In this document: in pieces, positions 9,062 through 18,234 of the stretch
Layout of the letters: each line of letters begins with the position of its first letter
Numbering within the stretch: position 1 is the first letter of the stretch
Assembly: GCA_020024285.1 (NCBI GenBank)
Contig: JAHHTZ010000001.1
Span: forward strand, 1-64,000
Direction of reading: 5' to 3'
Length of the DNA: 64,000 nucleotides
From: Oscillospiraceae bacterium
GTDB taxonomy: Bacteria; Bacillota; Clostridia; Oscillospirales; Ruminococcaceae
Program-made: the position numbers and the translations under genes
Notes under the pieces: model-generated
Told to the model about the DNA's origin: nothing
The model's database searches: none
What the model saw: only the letters and a program-made list of their open reading frames with translations

Positions 9062-12000
9062 ATGAAAAGAAAGAAAAATCAGATGGCAACACTGATAACA
9101 GTAGCTTTGCTGTGCACGTTGGTGGTGTTTTCTACTGTTATGGTTGGGTGCAATAAGCGCAGCGAGCAAAAGAACGAAAACACGGAGGAAACTGCACAGG
9201 TTCCGGAACCCGAAGAGCCGAAGGAAGACGAGAAAGAGGAGGAAAAGCCGGAGCCTAAACCGGTGGAGCCAACCGAGGAAAAACCGGCAGAACCTTCGAA
9301 ACAACCGGAACCCCCGCCCGTTCCGCCGGCAGCACCACCGAATCAGCCAACCGTGCCTTCGGCAAAACCGCCAAAACCGGCGAAGCCAACCCCGCCAAAT
9401 CCAAATCCGCCGAAGCCCCCGGCACAACAGCGTCCTCAGCTGCAGGATATTGTGTTTGAGGAGAAGGGCGTTTACAGCAAGCCCTTGGTTTATCGTGACG
9501 GCTCCATTGTGAATGGAAAGATCACGGTGCGAAACAAAACCTTCAAAGGAGATCTTGTCATCAAGGAGAGCGTTGGGGCAGGGAGTGTCACGCTCGATAA
9601 CGTCGAAGTGGAAGGAACCTTGTATGTCTATGGTGGAGGGTCGCATTCGGTAAACCTCGTTGATTCTCAAATCAATCACCTCGTCAGTGACAGGGACGAT
9701 CATGCAGTGCGCATTTATGCAGAAGGCGATACGCAGGTCGATTCTGTTCTCATCAAAGACGATACAATATTGGAAGAAGGTAAAATCAGCCGCAGCCATG
9801 ATGGATTCAAGAATGTTACAGTGAAGGGAGCAAGAGGTCTTGAGCTGGAGCTTGTTGATCTGCAGCTCAACCATATCACGACTGAAACACGCTGTAAAGT
9901 CGATGCAGACCGCAGAACCTCCATCACGCAGTTCAATGCGGAAGCGGCAACAATCATCACAGGACGCGGAAGCATCAACAAGCTGATTGCCAGTGCAGAT
10001 GGCGTCAAATACGAAACAAGACCGAATCGAGTTGTTGTGGACCATGGGGTCGACCGTCCAACGTGGATCGACCGGGAGGACGACGATGACGACGATAGCT
10101 CATCCAGCCATAATAAAGATACCGTCCGCCTCGATGCCATCAGCGACCAGTCCGTTTCTCAGGGCAGTTCCTTTACCTATGAGCTGACAACCAATGCATC
10201 GGATCTGTATGCATCAAGCAATCATCCGGATGTTGCCTCGGTAAAGCTCGAGCGCAATCGCCTTACTGTCACAGCCAATAAAGTCGGGACTTCAACCATT
10301 ACCGTAAACGGAACGCGCAGCGGATACTATTCAAGAACGATCTATTTCACCGTGAAAGTTACCGACAATCAAAGCAATGCTCCAAAAATCGAAACAGCAT
10401 GGAATAACGAAAGCTGGGTAAATGCCGATCCAAGGATTCAGTTCACCGTAACAAGTGCAAATACCCCAGTCGTTGTTGAAATCAACAGCGCACGCTGGCT
10501 GCCGATAGGCAATACCAATCAGTACGAATTCACAGCGAACATGCGCGGAAAATACGTTGTTTCAGCAACCGATCAAAAGGGCAACAAGGCAGAGTATACG
10601 ATCGTGGTGAACCTCGATAAGAAAGCGCCGGAAATCACAAAAGCAGTCGTGGGCACGGAGTTCAACACAGGGAGCCTGCAAGGGAAGATCGTAACGCTCC
10701 ATCTGTCCGATGATCTGAGTGATACCGTGGCAATCGAAGTGAAAAGAACGGACGACAATCAGACAACGACGCAAAACAACCATTCCGTAAATTCAGTCTA
10801 CGATCTCAATGCAGTTTATGGAGCAGAATATTCTGTCACGGTGATCGATAAAGCGGGAAACCGTTCAGATCCAAAAACCATAAAGATAGAAAAAGATACC
10901 CCATCGGTAAATCAGCCGACCATCGGGAATGTCACAATCGAAAACAAAGATGTTTGGACCAATGCAAACAAGAAGGTTTCTTTTGTGGTAACAGCGCCGT
11001 CAAACGAACCGGTGGAGGTTTCTGTTCAAAAGAACTCAAACAAGATGATGCTCCAGGGTGCAGAAAAAATAGCTTCTGTAAAGGGAACTTATTCCTTCTT
11101 CGCAGACGCGAACGGAGAGTATCAAATTACAGCCTCCACAGGAAAGGCGACAGCCACCCATACGCTGACGGTTTCGAACATCGATAAAACCGCACCGACG
11201 ATCAAAAACGAAAAATCGGAGGAGATCGGCAAAAGTCAAAAAGTGACCTTTACTGTTGAGGATGCCGAATCGAACGTAAAAGCTGATTCTGTTAAGGCAG
11301 ACGGAGTAAAAGCGACCCTCGCTTCGGGAAATCAGTATGAAGTCACCCTGAATCTCACAGAATCGAAGGATGTCATCCTTGAAGCACAGGACAATGTGGG
11401 CAATACCGTGCAGAAGAAGCTCCACGTTTCTGTCACAAAACAACCGACGGCAGAGAAGAAGGCACCTGTCATTTCGGAAATCACCAAATCCCCAGCCACT
11501 CCGACCAACGGAGCGGTTACACTGACCTTTACAGTAACAGATGAGGATACCCCGATTTCGCAGCTCACGGTAAAAGCAGAGGAAAAATTCCTTGCTGTAT
11601 CGGGCGGTGTGTATACGCATTCCGTGACGGAAAACGGCATCTACACCATTTTTGCACAGGATGCAAGCGGAAACAAAGCGGAGAAAACGGTTGAGGTAAC
11701 AAACATCGATAAAACCCCGCCGGCACTTTCTGTTTCCATCGCTTCTTCCGATCGTGCACAGGCAGTCCTTTCCATCGAATCAAGTGACAACGTCGGTCTT
11801 GCATCCGTGATGGCAGATCAGACTCCGGTTACATTGGATGCAGGCGGAAAAGCTCAGTTTATCGCCAAGGAGAACAGAGAGTATGTTGTTACAGCGATAG
11901 ATCAGGCGGGAAATACCGAGAGAAAGTCCGTAACCGTCAGCGGATTGGATAAAACCCCGCCCGAAATCACTGTAAGCATCCAAGACAGCGATAAATATAC

Positions 12001-12550
12001 ACAAAGCAAACAGGTCACACTCACAGTATCCGATTCTGAAAGCAGTATAGCAGCTGTCACAGTGGATCAGCAGGCACTCGCGAAAAATCAGGACGGAACC
12101 TACTCCTTCACAGCAACAGAGAGCAAAACCTATGTTGTTGAGGCTTCGGACACAGCAGGGAACACAGCACAGAAATCCGTTGCAGTATCAAAAGCTGATG
12201 CAGTCAGGCCGCAGCCGCCGACGCTCAAACATGGCGGGAACATTGTACCCTCCCGGAAGGAAGGGGATTCCGGCAATCTTCTGAGCTATGATATCGGGAA
12301 AGGGACGTTCACAGTATCGATCCAGCCAAAACAGGATTCGGGGAATCTTGTCTCCTGCGAGTATTTTGTGGGAAAACAAATCGCTGAAGGCTCTGTCTGG
12401 AAAACAGCAGAAAAGAATCAGCTGACCTTCCTGACCTTAGAAAATGAACAAGAGAAAGAGTATGTATTTTTCCTGCGCACCAAGGATTTGGCAGGGAATA
12501 TCAGCGATGCAGTACGCTATCAGATCATCGTAAAACAACCTGCCACATAA
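9062..12550 (+). CDS. Large surface lipoprotein: proline-rich linker, beta-helix-like region, Ig-like repeats
   Basis: The N-terminus has a basic start, a hydrophobic segment and a lipobox-like VMVGC, indicating a lipoprotein. A Pro/Glu/Lys-rich spacer (about residues 45-124) is followed by a right-handed beta-helix-like region (130-330: repeating short strands such as GDLVI, GSVTL, GTLYVYG), an Asp/Ser-rich hinge, a Big2-like domain (350-433) and several Ig-like domains. Four repeat junctions of the type NxDKxxPxI occur near 10610, 11178, 11702 and 11944. A role in surface structure or adhesion is inference. The ATG at 9062 is six bases after AGGAGGG; another ATG at 9059 is too close. The gene is bracketed by terminators. 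Confidence 0.75.
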   Translation: MKRKKNQMATLITVALLCTLVVFSTVMVGCNKRSEQKNENTEETAQVPEPEEPKEDEKEEEKPEPKPVEPTEEKPAEPSKQPEPPPVPPAAPPNQPTVPSAKPPKPAKPTPPNPNPPKPPAQQRPQLQDIVFEEKGVYSKPLVYRDGSIVNGKITVRNKTFKGDLVIKESVGAGSVTLDNVEVEGTLYVYGGGSHSVNLVDSQINHLVSDRDDHAVRIYAEGDTQVDSVLIKDDTILEEGKISRSHDGFKNVTVKGARGLELELVDLQLNHITTETRCKVDADRRTSITQFNAEAATIITGRGSINKLIASADGVKYETRPNRVVVDHGVDRPTWIDREDDDDDDSSSSHNKDTVRLDAISDQSVSQGSSFTYELTTNASDLYASSNHPDVASVKLERNRLTVTANKVGTSTITVNGTRSGYYSRTIYFTVKVTDNQSNAPKIETAWNNESWVNADPRIQFTVTSANTPVVVEINSARWLPIGNTNQYEFTANMRGKYVVSATDQKGNKAEYTIVVNLDKKAPEITKAVVGTEFNTGSLQGKIVTLHLSDDLSDTVAIEVKRTDDNQTTTQNNHSVNSVYDLNAVYGAEYSVTVIDKAGNRSDPKTIKIEKDTPSVNQPTIGNVTIENKDVWTNANKKVSFVVTAPSNEPVEVSVQKNSNKMMLQGAEKIASVKGTYSFFADANGEYQITASTGKATATHTLTVSNIDKTAPTIKNEKSEEIGKSQKVTFTVEDAESNVKADSVKADGVKATLASGNQYEVTLNLTESKDVILEAQDNVGNTVQKKLHVSVTKQPTAEKKAPVISEITKSPATPTNGAVTLTFTVTDEDTPISQLTVKAEEKFLAVSGGVYTHSVTENGIYTIFAQDASGNKAEKTVEVTNIDKTPPALSVSIASSDRAQAVLSIESSDNVGLASVMADQTPVTLDAGGKAQFIAKENREYVVTAIDQAGNTERKSVTVSGLDKTPPEITVSIQDSDKYTQSKQVTLTVSDSESSIAAVTVDQQALAKNQDGTYSFTATESKTYVVEASDTAGNTAQKSVAVSKADAVRPQPPTLKHGGNIVPSRKEGDSGNLLSYDIGKGTFTVSIQPKQDSGNLVSCEYFVGKQIAEGSVWKTAEKNQLTFLTLENEQEKEYVFFLRTKDLAGNISDAVRYQIIVKQPAT

Positions 12551-12572
12551 GCTGCTGAGAAAACACAAAAGG

Positions 12573-12606
12573 GTCCCCCGTACAGAATCTGTACGGGGGA
12601 CTTTTT
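12573..12606 (+). terminator. Rho-independent terminator after the Ig-repeat lipoprotein
   Basis: A perfect 13-bp GC-rich stem (GTCCCCCGTACAG with its complement) with a three-base loop is followed by five T. Confidence 0.93.
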
Positions 12607-12676
12607 GCTGCTGCAAGAGGGAAAATATGGGAAAAATCCTGCCAGAAATCGCTGCAAACAAAGCAGAAAATTCGGT

Positions 12677-12704
12677 GTACATCAAAATAAAATCGTGCTA
12701 TAAT
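12677..12704 (+). promoter_or_regulatory. Candidate promoter for the GHL10 lipoprotein gene
   Basis: TGTACA at 12677-12682 and a perfect TATAAT at 12699-12704 are separated by 16 bp. The gene starts 57 bases downstream. The -35 is weak. Confidence 0.5.
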
Positions 12705-12760
12705 GATTACGGTTTATTTTAGATCAATACGGAATCCGATAAAATATAGGAGGAACATAA

Positions 12761-14302
12761 ATGAAGAAATTCATACCTTGGCTGCTTGCAGTAGGCTTTC
12801 TGCTGCAAACGGCGTGTATAGGAGCAGACGATGCGCCGCAGGCAGATATATTGGAGCGTACCGAAATCGTGATGCACAGTGAGGAGGACGAACAGGAGGA
12901 TTACACCCCGGAGCGTCCGGCAGCTGAGGATGATATCCTTCCATCAGATGCAGAGCCTGCCGCCACAGAGCCTGCCGATACAGCGCAGAAGAATCCCCAA
13001 AATGAAGCTGCTTCATCTGCACCTCCTCCGGCACAAAAGCCACCCGCCCCACAGGCGGAAAAACCACCTGTAACGCCACAGCAAAAACCGGAAACCCCTC
13101 CCGCAAAACCGGCGGATACAACACCGGAGAAGAAGCCCGAACCCCAACAGACTGCAAAACCTCAAACCCCTCCAAAAGAGCCGGCAGCAAAACCTGCCGC
13201 AAAGCAGGGAGAGGTGCGCGCGGTTTGGTTTTCGTACTTTGAATATGCAAGCCTTCTGACTGGAAAAAACGAAGCCGCTTTTACCCAGAATGTCCGTACA
13301 GCCTTTCAGAATGTGGCAAATCTCGGATTGAATACCGTGATCGTTCAGGTCCGCCCATTTGCAGATGCAGTGTATCAGTCTGAGTATTTCCCGTGGTCCT
13401 ATGTGGTGACAGGGGAGGAGGGACAGGCTCCCAACTTCGATCCGCTCAAAATCATGGTGAAGGAAGCGCACAACCAGGGACTTTCCATCGAGGCGTGGAT
13501 CAATCCATACCGCGTTCGCAACGGCAATTACAAAAATCAGCTCTGCAAGGAGAACGTGGTCTGGGACTACCTCAAAAGCAGCGATGCAATCGAGTATAAC
13601 GGCGGCATCTATTTCAACCCTGCCAGCGAACGCGCACAGCAGCTGATCGTAAACGGTGTGCGAGAGATCGTGAAAAAATATGATGTGGACGGCATCCACT
13701 TCGATGACTATTTCTATCCGACAACCGATGCAGCATTTGATAAAGCGTCTTATTCTGACTACAAAAACAACGGCGGAAAGCTGACCCTCGGGGATTGGCG
13801 CAGAGAAAACGTCAATCAGCTTGTCAAGACCGTCTATAAAGCCATCAAAGAGGAAGACCCCAATGTCATCTTTGGGATCAGCCCTCAGGGGAATATGGAC
13901 AACAACTACAATCAGCAGTTTATCGATGTAAAGCTGTGGGTTTCTCAGCCGGGGTATGTCGATTACATCTGCCCGCAGATCTACTTCGGATTTGAAAACG
14001 ACACCTGCCCTTATGAGAAAACAGTTCAAAACTGGAACAATCTGATCGGCGGCTCCGACATCGATCTGTACATTGGACTTGCACCGTTTAAGATCGGCTC
14101 AGACGATACATGGGCAGGCGCCGGAAAACAGGAATGGAAGACCGCAGACAATATCTTAGGGCGTATGGTACAGACTGCACGCAAAGAAAATCATTATCAG
14201 GGCTTTGTTCTCTTCCGTTACGACTCCATGCTGCATCCTGTGCAGGGAATCAAGCAGCAGATGGAAAAGGAACTGAATCAGTTAAAGGAAATCCTGAACT
14301 GA
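12761..14302 (+). CDS. GHL10 (YngK/DUF187-type) glycoside hydrolase-like lipoprotein
   Basis: Signal peptide with lipobox LQTAC at residues 17-21, then a long Pro/Ala/Lys/Thr-rich spacer (about 30-148), then a TIM-barrel-like domain from about 150. Family features: EVRAVWFSYFEYASLL, GLNTVIVQVRPFADAVY, SIEAWINPYRVRN, VDGIHFDDYFYPT and YVDYICPQIYFGF. GHL10 proteins are predicted cell-wall glycan-binding or -cleaving proteins; the substrate is unknown. It has 513 residues. AGGAGG lies before the ATG. The next gene begins 25 bases later and carries a related-looking barrel domain, so the two probably work together. Confidence 0.85.
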   Translation: MKKFIPWLLAVGFLLQTACIGADDAPQADILERTEIVMHSEEDEQEDYTPERPAAEDDILPSDAEPAATEPADTAQKNPQNEAASSAPPPAQKPPAPQAEKPPVTPQQKPETPPAKPADTTPEKKPEPQQTAKPQTPPKEPAAKPAAKQGEVRAVWFSYFEYASLLTGKNEAAFTQNVRTAFQNVANLGLNTVIVQVRPFADAVYQSEYFPWSYVVTGEEGQAPNFDPLKIMVKEAHNQGLSIEAWINPYRVRNGNYKNQLCKENVVWDYLKSSDAIEYNGGIYFNPASERAQQLIVNGVREIVKKYDVDGIHFDDYFYPTTDAAFDKASYSDYKNNGGKLTLGDWRRENVNQLVKTVYKAIKEEDPNVIFGISPQGNMDNNYNQQFIDVKLWVSQPGYVDYICPQIYFGFENDTCPYEKTVQNWNNLIGGSDIDLYIGLAPFKIGSDDTWAGAGKQEWKTADNILGRMVQTARKENHYQGFVLFRYDSMLHPVQGIKQQMEKELNQLKEILN

Positions 14303-14327
14303 TCCCCAAAAGGAAGGAGGGAGAAAC

Positions 14328-17300
14328 TTGCCCGTACAAAAAAAGAGAAGCCGAAAACAGCAGGATCAAGTGGCTGTTTTGTTGGTTTGTGTTTTTCTGA
14401 TCGTGACAGTTTGCGCCGGAGCGGCAGCCTTTCTGTTTCAGAAAAATTCTGAAAAAACGGAGACCCCAATAGTGGAGGAAGACCTTCCCGAGGAACCGAC
14501 CGATGACGCGCAGGGGGAAACCGACGAGCCTTCCTCGGATGACCCGGAGCAGGACCCATCCGAAGAAGAAAGCGAAGAACCGGTCGTATTTAATAAGCCG
14601 GACCGGATGCTTGGGGTTGTGGTGGAGCCCCGAAAAGATTTTTTAAGTGACAGCTCAGCAGAAGAAGCAGCGCAGCAAGCTGAAATCGACAAAATGCTCG
14701 ACCAGATTCAGAACTATAAAATGAACACCTTGATCGTCCCGCTGATTACAGAGGATGGGACGGTTTTCTCGGTGGATTCTGCACAGTCGATTTCAACATT
14801 TGATGCGCTCGATTACATCCTGTCCTCAGCCCAAGGGCGCGGACTGTTTGTATATGGGCTCTACGATCTGTCCCTTTACGGAGAAGGAAGTCAAATCAGC
14901 ACAGCATCCGTAAAGAATACAGAAAATCTCAACAATGCTCAGGCAGCCTTTACGGATTTTATCAAAAAGTATGATTTGGACGGAATCCTTTTGGACGGCT
15001 GCACCAACATCGAACAGGTTGGCTCCTACGAAGATTACATGGCGTATGGCGCAGGCAGGAGCTACGAAGAATATTTAAGGGATAACAGCGAGATGATGGT
15101 GGTATCGACCCGGCAGCTCGTTCAAAAATATTCCCGCAACACGCAGGTTGGTCTGCTGACCGATGCGATCTGGGCAACAAAGCTCCATGAGGAGAGCGGT
15201 GTCGATATCAAGTCGGAGAATCTCGGATACCAGATGACGCATCTTGATTCCAAAGCCCTGATCACGGACCATCAGGTGGATTTTATCGCCGTCAAAAACT
15301 ATACGGCAACCGGCGATGCAAAGGAGCCGTTTGAAGCGATTGCCAAATGGTGGGATGCGCTCGCAGAGGAATCAGGACTTCCTATTTATATGGTACACGG
15401 AGCAGACCGCGCCTGCACCACGGAATTTTCGCCGGGCTGGGCATCGCACGACCAGCTGACACGCCAGATGATTGCACTGGAAAACTGCAAGAATTTACAA
15501 GGCAGTGCATACAACACACTTCAGGCGCTGCTTGCAAATCCAAAAGACAGCACAACGCTTCTGATGAACTACTTCTCGAACAACGTCAAGAAGGAGCATA
15601 TCCTGAAGGAGCTTGCCTTCTCAAAACCGACCCAGCTCAAGATTGCGACAACAGATAAAACCTATACCTTCCAGGGCGCATCGGACCCGAACTCACCGGT
15701 CATGGTGGGGGGAGAACGGCTTGATACAGACGAAAACGGCTTCTTCTCCTACACGGTAAATCTGGAGCCGGGAGAAAATAAGTACACCTTCACACACAAG
15801 GAAAAAACCATGACCTTTACCATTACACGTCAGGTACAGGTTTTGAAGGAAGTAACTCCAACCGGAAGCATTACCGTCGATGGCGGGATGAAGGTTTCCA
15901 TCACAGCCACCGCCTACGAAAATTCCTCGGTCATCGCTTCGATCAACGGACAGAATATCCCGCTTTCTCTCGATGAAACGGGCGGCGACGAAGAGCTCAG
16001 AGGAACCTCCTACCGCCGTTATACCGGCTCTTTTGTTGCTCCGAAGGGAACAAAGACGGCGCAGAACCTTGGAAACATCGTGGTGACAGCCTCTTGGGAG
16101 GGAATTACCAAAACGATGGAGGGCGCCAGCGTTACCGTCAACAAGCTCGCCGTTGTGGAGGACGGCGTTCTCGTCCGCGTCACAGCGGATCAGGCAATCG
16201 TATTCCCGGTGGATCAGTTAGGCAAATACCCGACCGCAAACTGCTACCGACTCCCGCGGGGGACCTTGGACTATGCAGTCGGTGAGGAAGTCGTCTACAA
16301 GGACGGAAACGATGTGCGCAAATATTACAAGCTTGCTTCGGGGATGCGCGTATACAGCAGCGACATCACTGCCGTTTCGGACAATAACCTTGTCGTGGCA
16401 GGAAACGTGATCAGCGGACTGACGGTAAAAGCGGACAAGCAGTTCACCTATGTGATTCTCAAGTCGGAGCTGCCGGTTCCGTTTGACCCAACCTACACAA
16501 GCACAAAGTTTCAGATCGACTTCAAATATACAACGGCAGTCCCGCAGAACCTGACCCTTTCCAAGAACCCGCTCTTCAGTTCCGCAGCATGGAACGGCTC
16601 GACCCTGACATTGGAGCTCAAAACGCAAAACGGATTTTTGGGCTATAAGGCGTACCATGAAGACGGGATGATCGTCTTTCGCTTCAACAATCCAACTACC
16701 ATTTCGGGGGCGCGCATCGTAGTAGACCCCGGACATGGCGGAAGCGACAACGGAGCGCCGGGATTCAACCCGAACTTCCAGGAAAAAGATGTAAACTGGG
16801 CAGTAGCGAAAAAATTTGCAAGGGAATTGGAGCGACGCGGCGCCAATGTTCTCCTGCTTGAAACCATCAACCAGACCACTTCGATGGATGTGCGTCTGGC
16901 AAAGGCAAATGATTTCAATGCGCAGGTGTTCATTTCTGTCCACCATAACTCCGCCGCCCCGTCTGCAACAGGTACCGAAGCCTTCTATTTCTATCCGTTT
17001 GCACAGTCCCTTGCAACCAAGATGACGGCATCGACAAGCTCTGCACTCAATACAAACAACCGCGGCTCCAAGTTTGACGTATACTATGTCACACGCGATC
17101 CGCAGTTTGTCGGGATTTTGTCGGAGGGTGGATTTATCACAAACCGAAAGGAATACAACAAGCTCATCGACGATGATTATCAGCAGGAGGTGGCAAGCGC
17201 GATGGCAGATGCCGTTGCATCCTTCCTCAAGGGAGCCGGCTCTGCAAATGCAGGGATCACAGGCACGGAATCGACAGGGGACGAGGTGACCAGTGTACCG

Positions 17301-17894
17301 GATGCACCTTCTTCGGGAGGAAACGAGGGAAGCAAGGACCCGCCTAAGGAGCCTCAAAATCCCGACAAAACGTCAGCGATCAAAAAGATCGTATTCAAGG
17401 ATTCCAAAATAACGCTCCACGTAGATGAAGTTTATCAAATGCAATACAAGATCGAACCATCCGATGCTTCGGAGGAGAGTCTTGTGTGGGATAGCAGCGA
17501 TCCTTCTGTTGTAAAGGTCAACAATCAGGGAAAGCTGCGCGCAGATAAAGCCGGAACAGCCACCATCACGCTTTCAGGCGGAAAATCGGAAGCAAAATGC
17601 ACCGTCCGTGTTGTAGACGGTCAGGCGCCGGCAGAGGTCCCGGTCAAGGGTGTAAAGATCGTTGATCCGCCGACCAAAATGAAGGTGGGAGGGCGTGTTC
17701 GCCTCACCGCTGCCGTAGAACCGAACAATGCCACCAATCAAAACGTGGTTTGGGAGCTGGCGGCAAGCTCGGAGGATATGGCAAGCCTGTCCGAAAACGG
17801 CGCATTGGAGGTCTATGAAAAGGGTGAGATCAGCCTGCGTGTCAGAACAGAGGATGGCGACTATACCGATACGATCACCATTACAGTTTCATAA
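14328..17894 (+). CDS. Membrane-anchored multidomain cell-wall protein: GHL10-like, amidase_3, two Big2 domains
   Basis: An uncleaved-looking membrane anchor (about residues 14-38) and an acidic spacer precede a barrel-like domain (about 94-430: GVVVEPRKDF, NTLIVPLI, LDGILLDGC). A beta-rich region follows, then an N-acetylmuramoyl-L-alanine amidase of the amidase_3 type (about 795-970). Zinc ligands are His803 (DPGHGG), Glu819 and His872 (SVHHNS), and catalytic Glu933 is in SEGGFITN. Two Big2-like domains end the protein. The start is a TTG, seven bases after GGAGG. It probably trims peptidoglycan peptides from glycan outside the membrane. The pairing of a GHL10-like barrel with an amidase in one chain is unusual to my knowledge. 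Confidence 0.82.
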   Translation: MPVQKKRSRKQQDQVAVLLVCVFLIVTVCAGAAAFLFQKNSEKTETPIVEEDLPEEPTDDAQGETDEPSSDDPEQDPSEEESEEPVVFNKPDRMLGVVVEPRKDFLSDSSAEEAAQQAEIDKMLDQIQNYKMNTLIVPLITEDGTVFSVDSAQSISTFDALDYILSSAQGRGLFVYGLYDLSLYGEGSQISTASVKNTENLNNAQAAFTDFIKKYDLDGILLDGCTNIEQVGSYEDYMAYGAGRSYEEYLRDNSEMMVVSTRQLVQKYSRNTQVGLLTDAIWATKLHEESGVDIKSENLGYQMTHLDSKALITDHQVDFIAVKNYTATGDAKEPFEAIAKWWDALAEESGLPIYMVHGADRACTTEFSPGWASHDQLTRQMIALENCKNLQGSAYNTLQALLANPKDSTTLLMNYFSNNVKKEHILKELAFSKPTQLKIATTDKTYTFQGASDPNSPVMVGGERLDTDENGFFSYTVNLEPGENKYTFTHKEKTMTFTITRQVQVLKEVTPTGSITVDGGMKVSITATAYENSSVIASINGQNIPLSLDETGGDEELRGTSYRRYTGSFVAPKGTKTAQNLGNIVVTASWEGITKTMEGASVTVNKLAVVEDGVLVRVTADQAIVFPVDQLGKYPTANCYRLPRGTLDYAVGEEVVYKDGNDVRKYYKLASGMRVYSSDITAVSDNNLVVAGNVISGLTVKADKQFTYVILKSELPVPFDPTYTSTKFQIDFKYTTAVPQNLTLSKNPLFSSAAWNGSTLTLELKTQNGFLGYKAYHEDGMIVFRFNNPTTISGARIVVDPGHGGSDNGAPGFNPNFQEKDVNWAVAKKFARELERRGANVLLLETINQTTSMDVRLAKANDFNAQVFISVHHNSAAPSATGTEAFYFYPFAQSLATKMTASTSSALNTNNRGSKFDVYYVTRDPQFVGILSEGGFITNRKEYNKLIDDDYQQEVASAMADAVASFLKGAGSANAGITGTESTGDEVTSVPDAPSSGGNEGSKDPPKEPQNPDKTSAIKKIVFKDSKITLHVDEVYQMQYKIEPSDASEESLVWDSSDPSVVKVNNQGKLRADKAGTATITLSGGKSEAKCTVRVVDGQAPAEVPVKGVKIVDPPTKMKVGGRVRLTAAVEPNNATNQNVVWELAASSEDMASLSENGALEVYEKGEISLRVRTEDGDYTDTITITVS

Positions 17895-17910
17895 CACCGA
17901 GTTTCAGCAC

Positions 17911-17956
17911 CACAGGACCCTGATGCAGGCTTTATAGCCTGCATCAGGGTCCTGTG
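17911..17956. repeat. Long perfect inverted repeat after the amidase gene
   Basis: Two 21-base arms (17911-17931 and 17936-17956) are exactly complementary around a four-base loop. There is no T run on either side, so it is not a standard intrinsic terminator, although it could still stop transcription or stabilise the mRNA end. Confidence 0.7.
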
Positions 17957-18136
17957 CTTCCCAAACGATCCGGATAATAGGATGCTTTTCTGCATAAAAC
18001 AGGAATTTCAGAAAGCTTTTTTCCATATAGATTGGAAGAAGAGAAACCTTATCGTTATTCTGTATATAACAGCAGAAAATAAATTGCAAATCAAACAAAA
18101 TTTGATGTAAAAATGTCAAAATTAGACGAAGAGACG

Positions 18137-18165
18137 TTGACAAAACTTTCACCAAGCGTTAAACT
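18137..18165 (+). promoter_or_regulatory. Promoter of the nfnAB operon
   Basis: A perfect TTGACA (18137-18142), a 17-bp spacer and TAAACT (18160-18165) are seen. The first gene starts 70 bases downstream. The rest of the 340-base gap holds only the inverted repeat above and A+T-rich sequence. Confidence 0.75.
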
Positions 18166-18234
18166 ATTTACAATAGACTTGGGATACTCCGCTGAATGTG
18201 CGGGAGGGTCAATTTATTTGAGAGGTGAGCCAAC

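Noticed and set aside
9144..9512. Arg/Gln-rich frame inside the Pro-rich spacer of the Ig lipoprotein
   Set aside because: Out-of-frame product of repeated CCG/CCA codons; no ribosome site.
17904..18155. 83-codon minus-strand frame before nfnA
   Set aside because: Runs across the nfnAB promoter and inverted repeat; no ribosome site.
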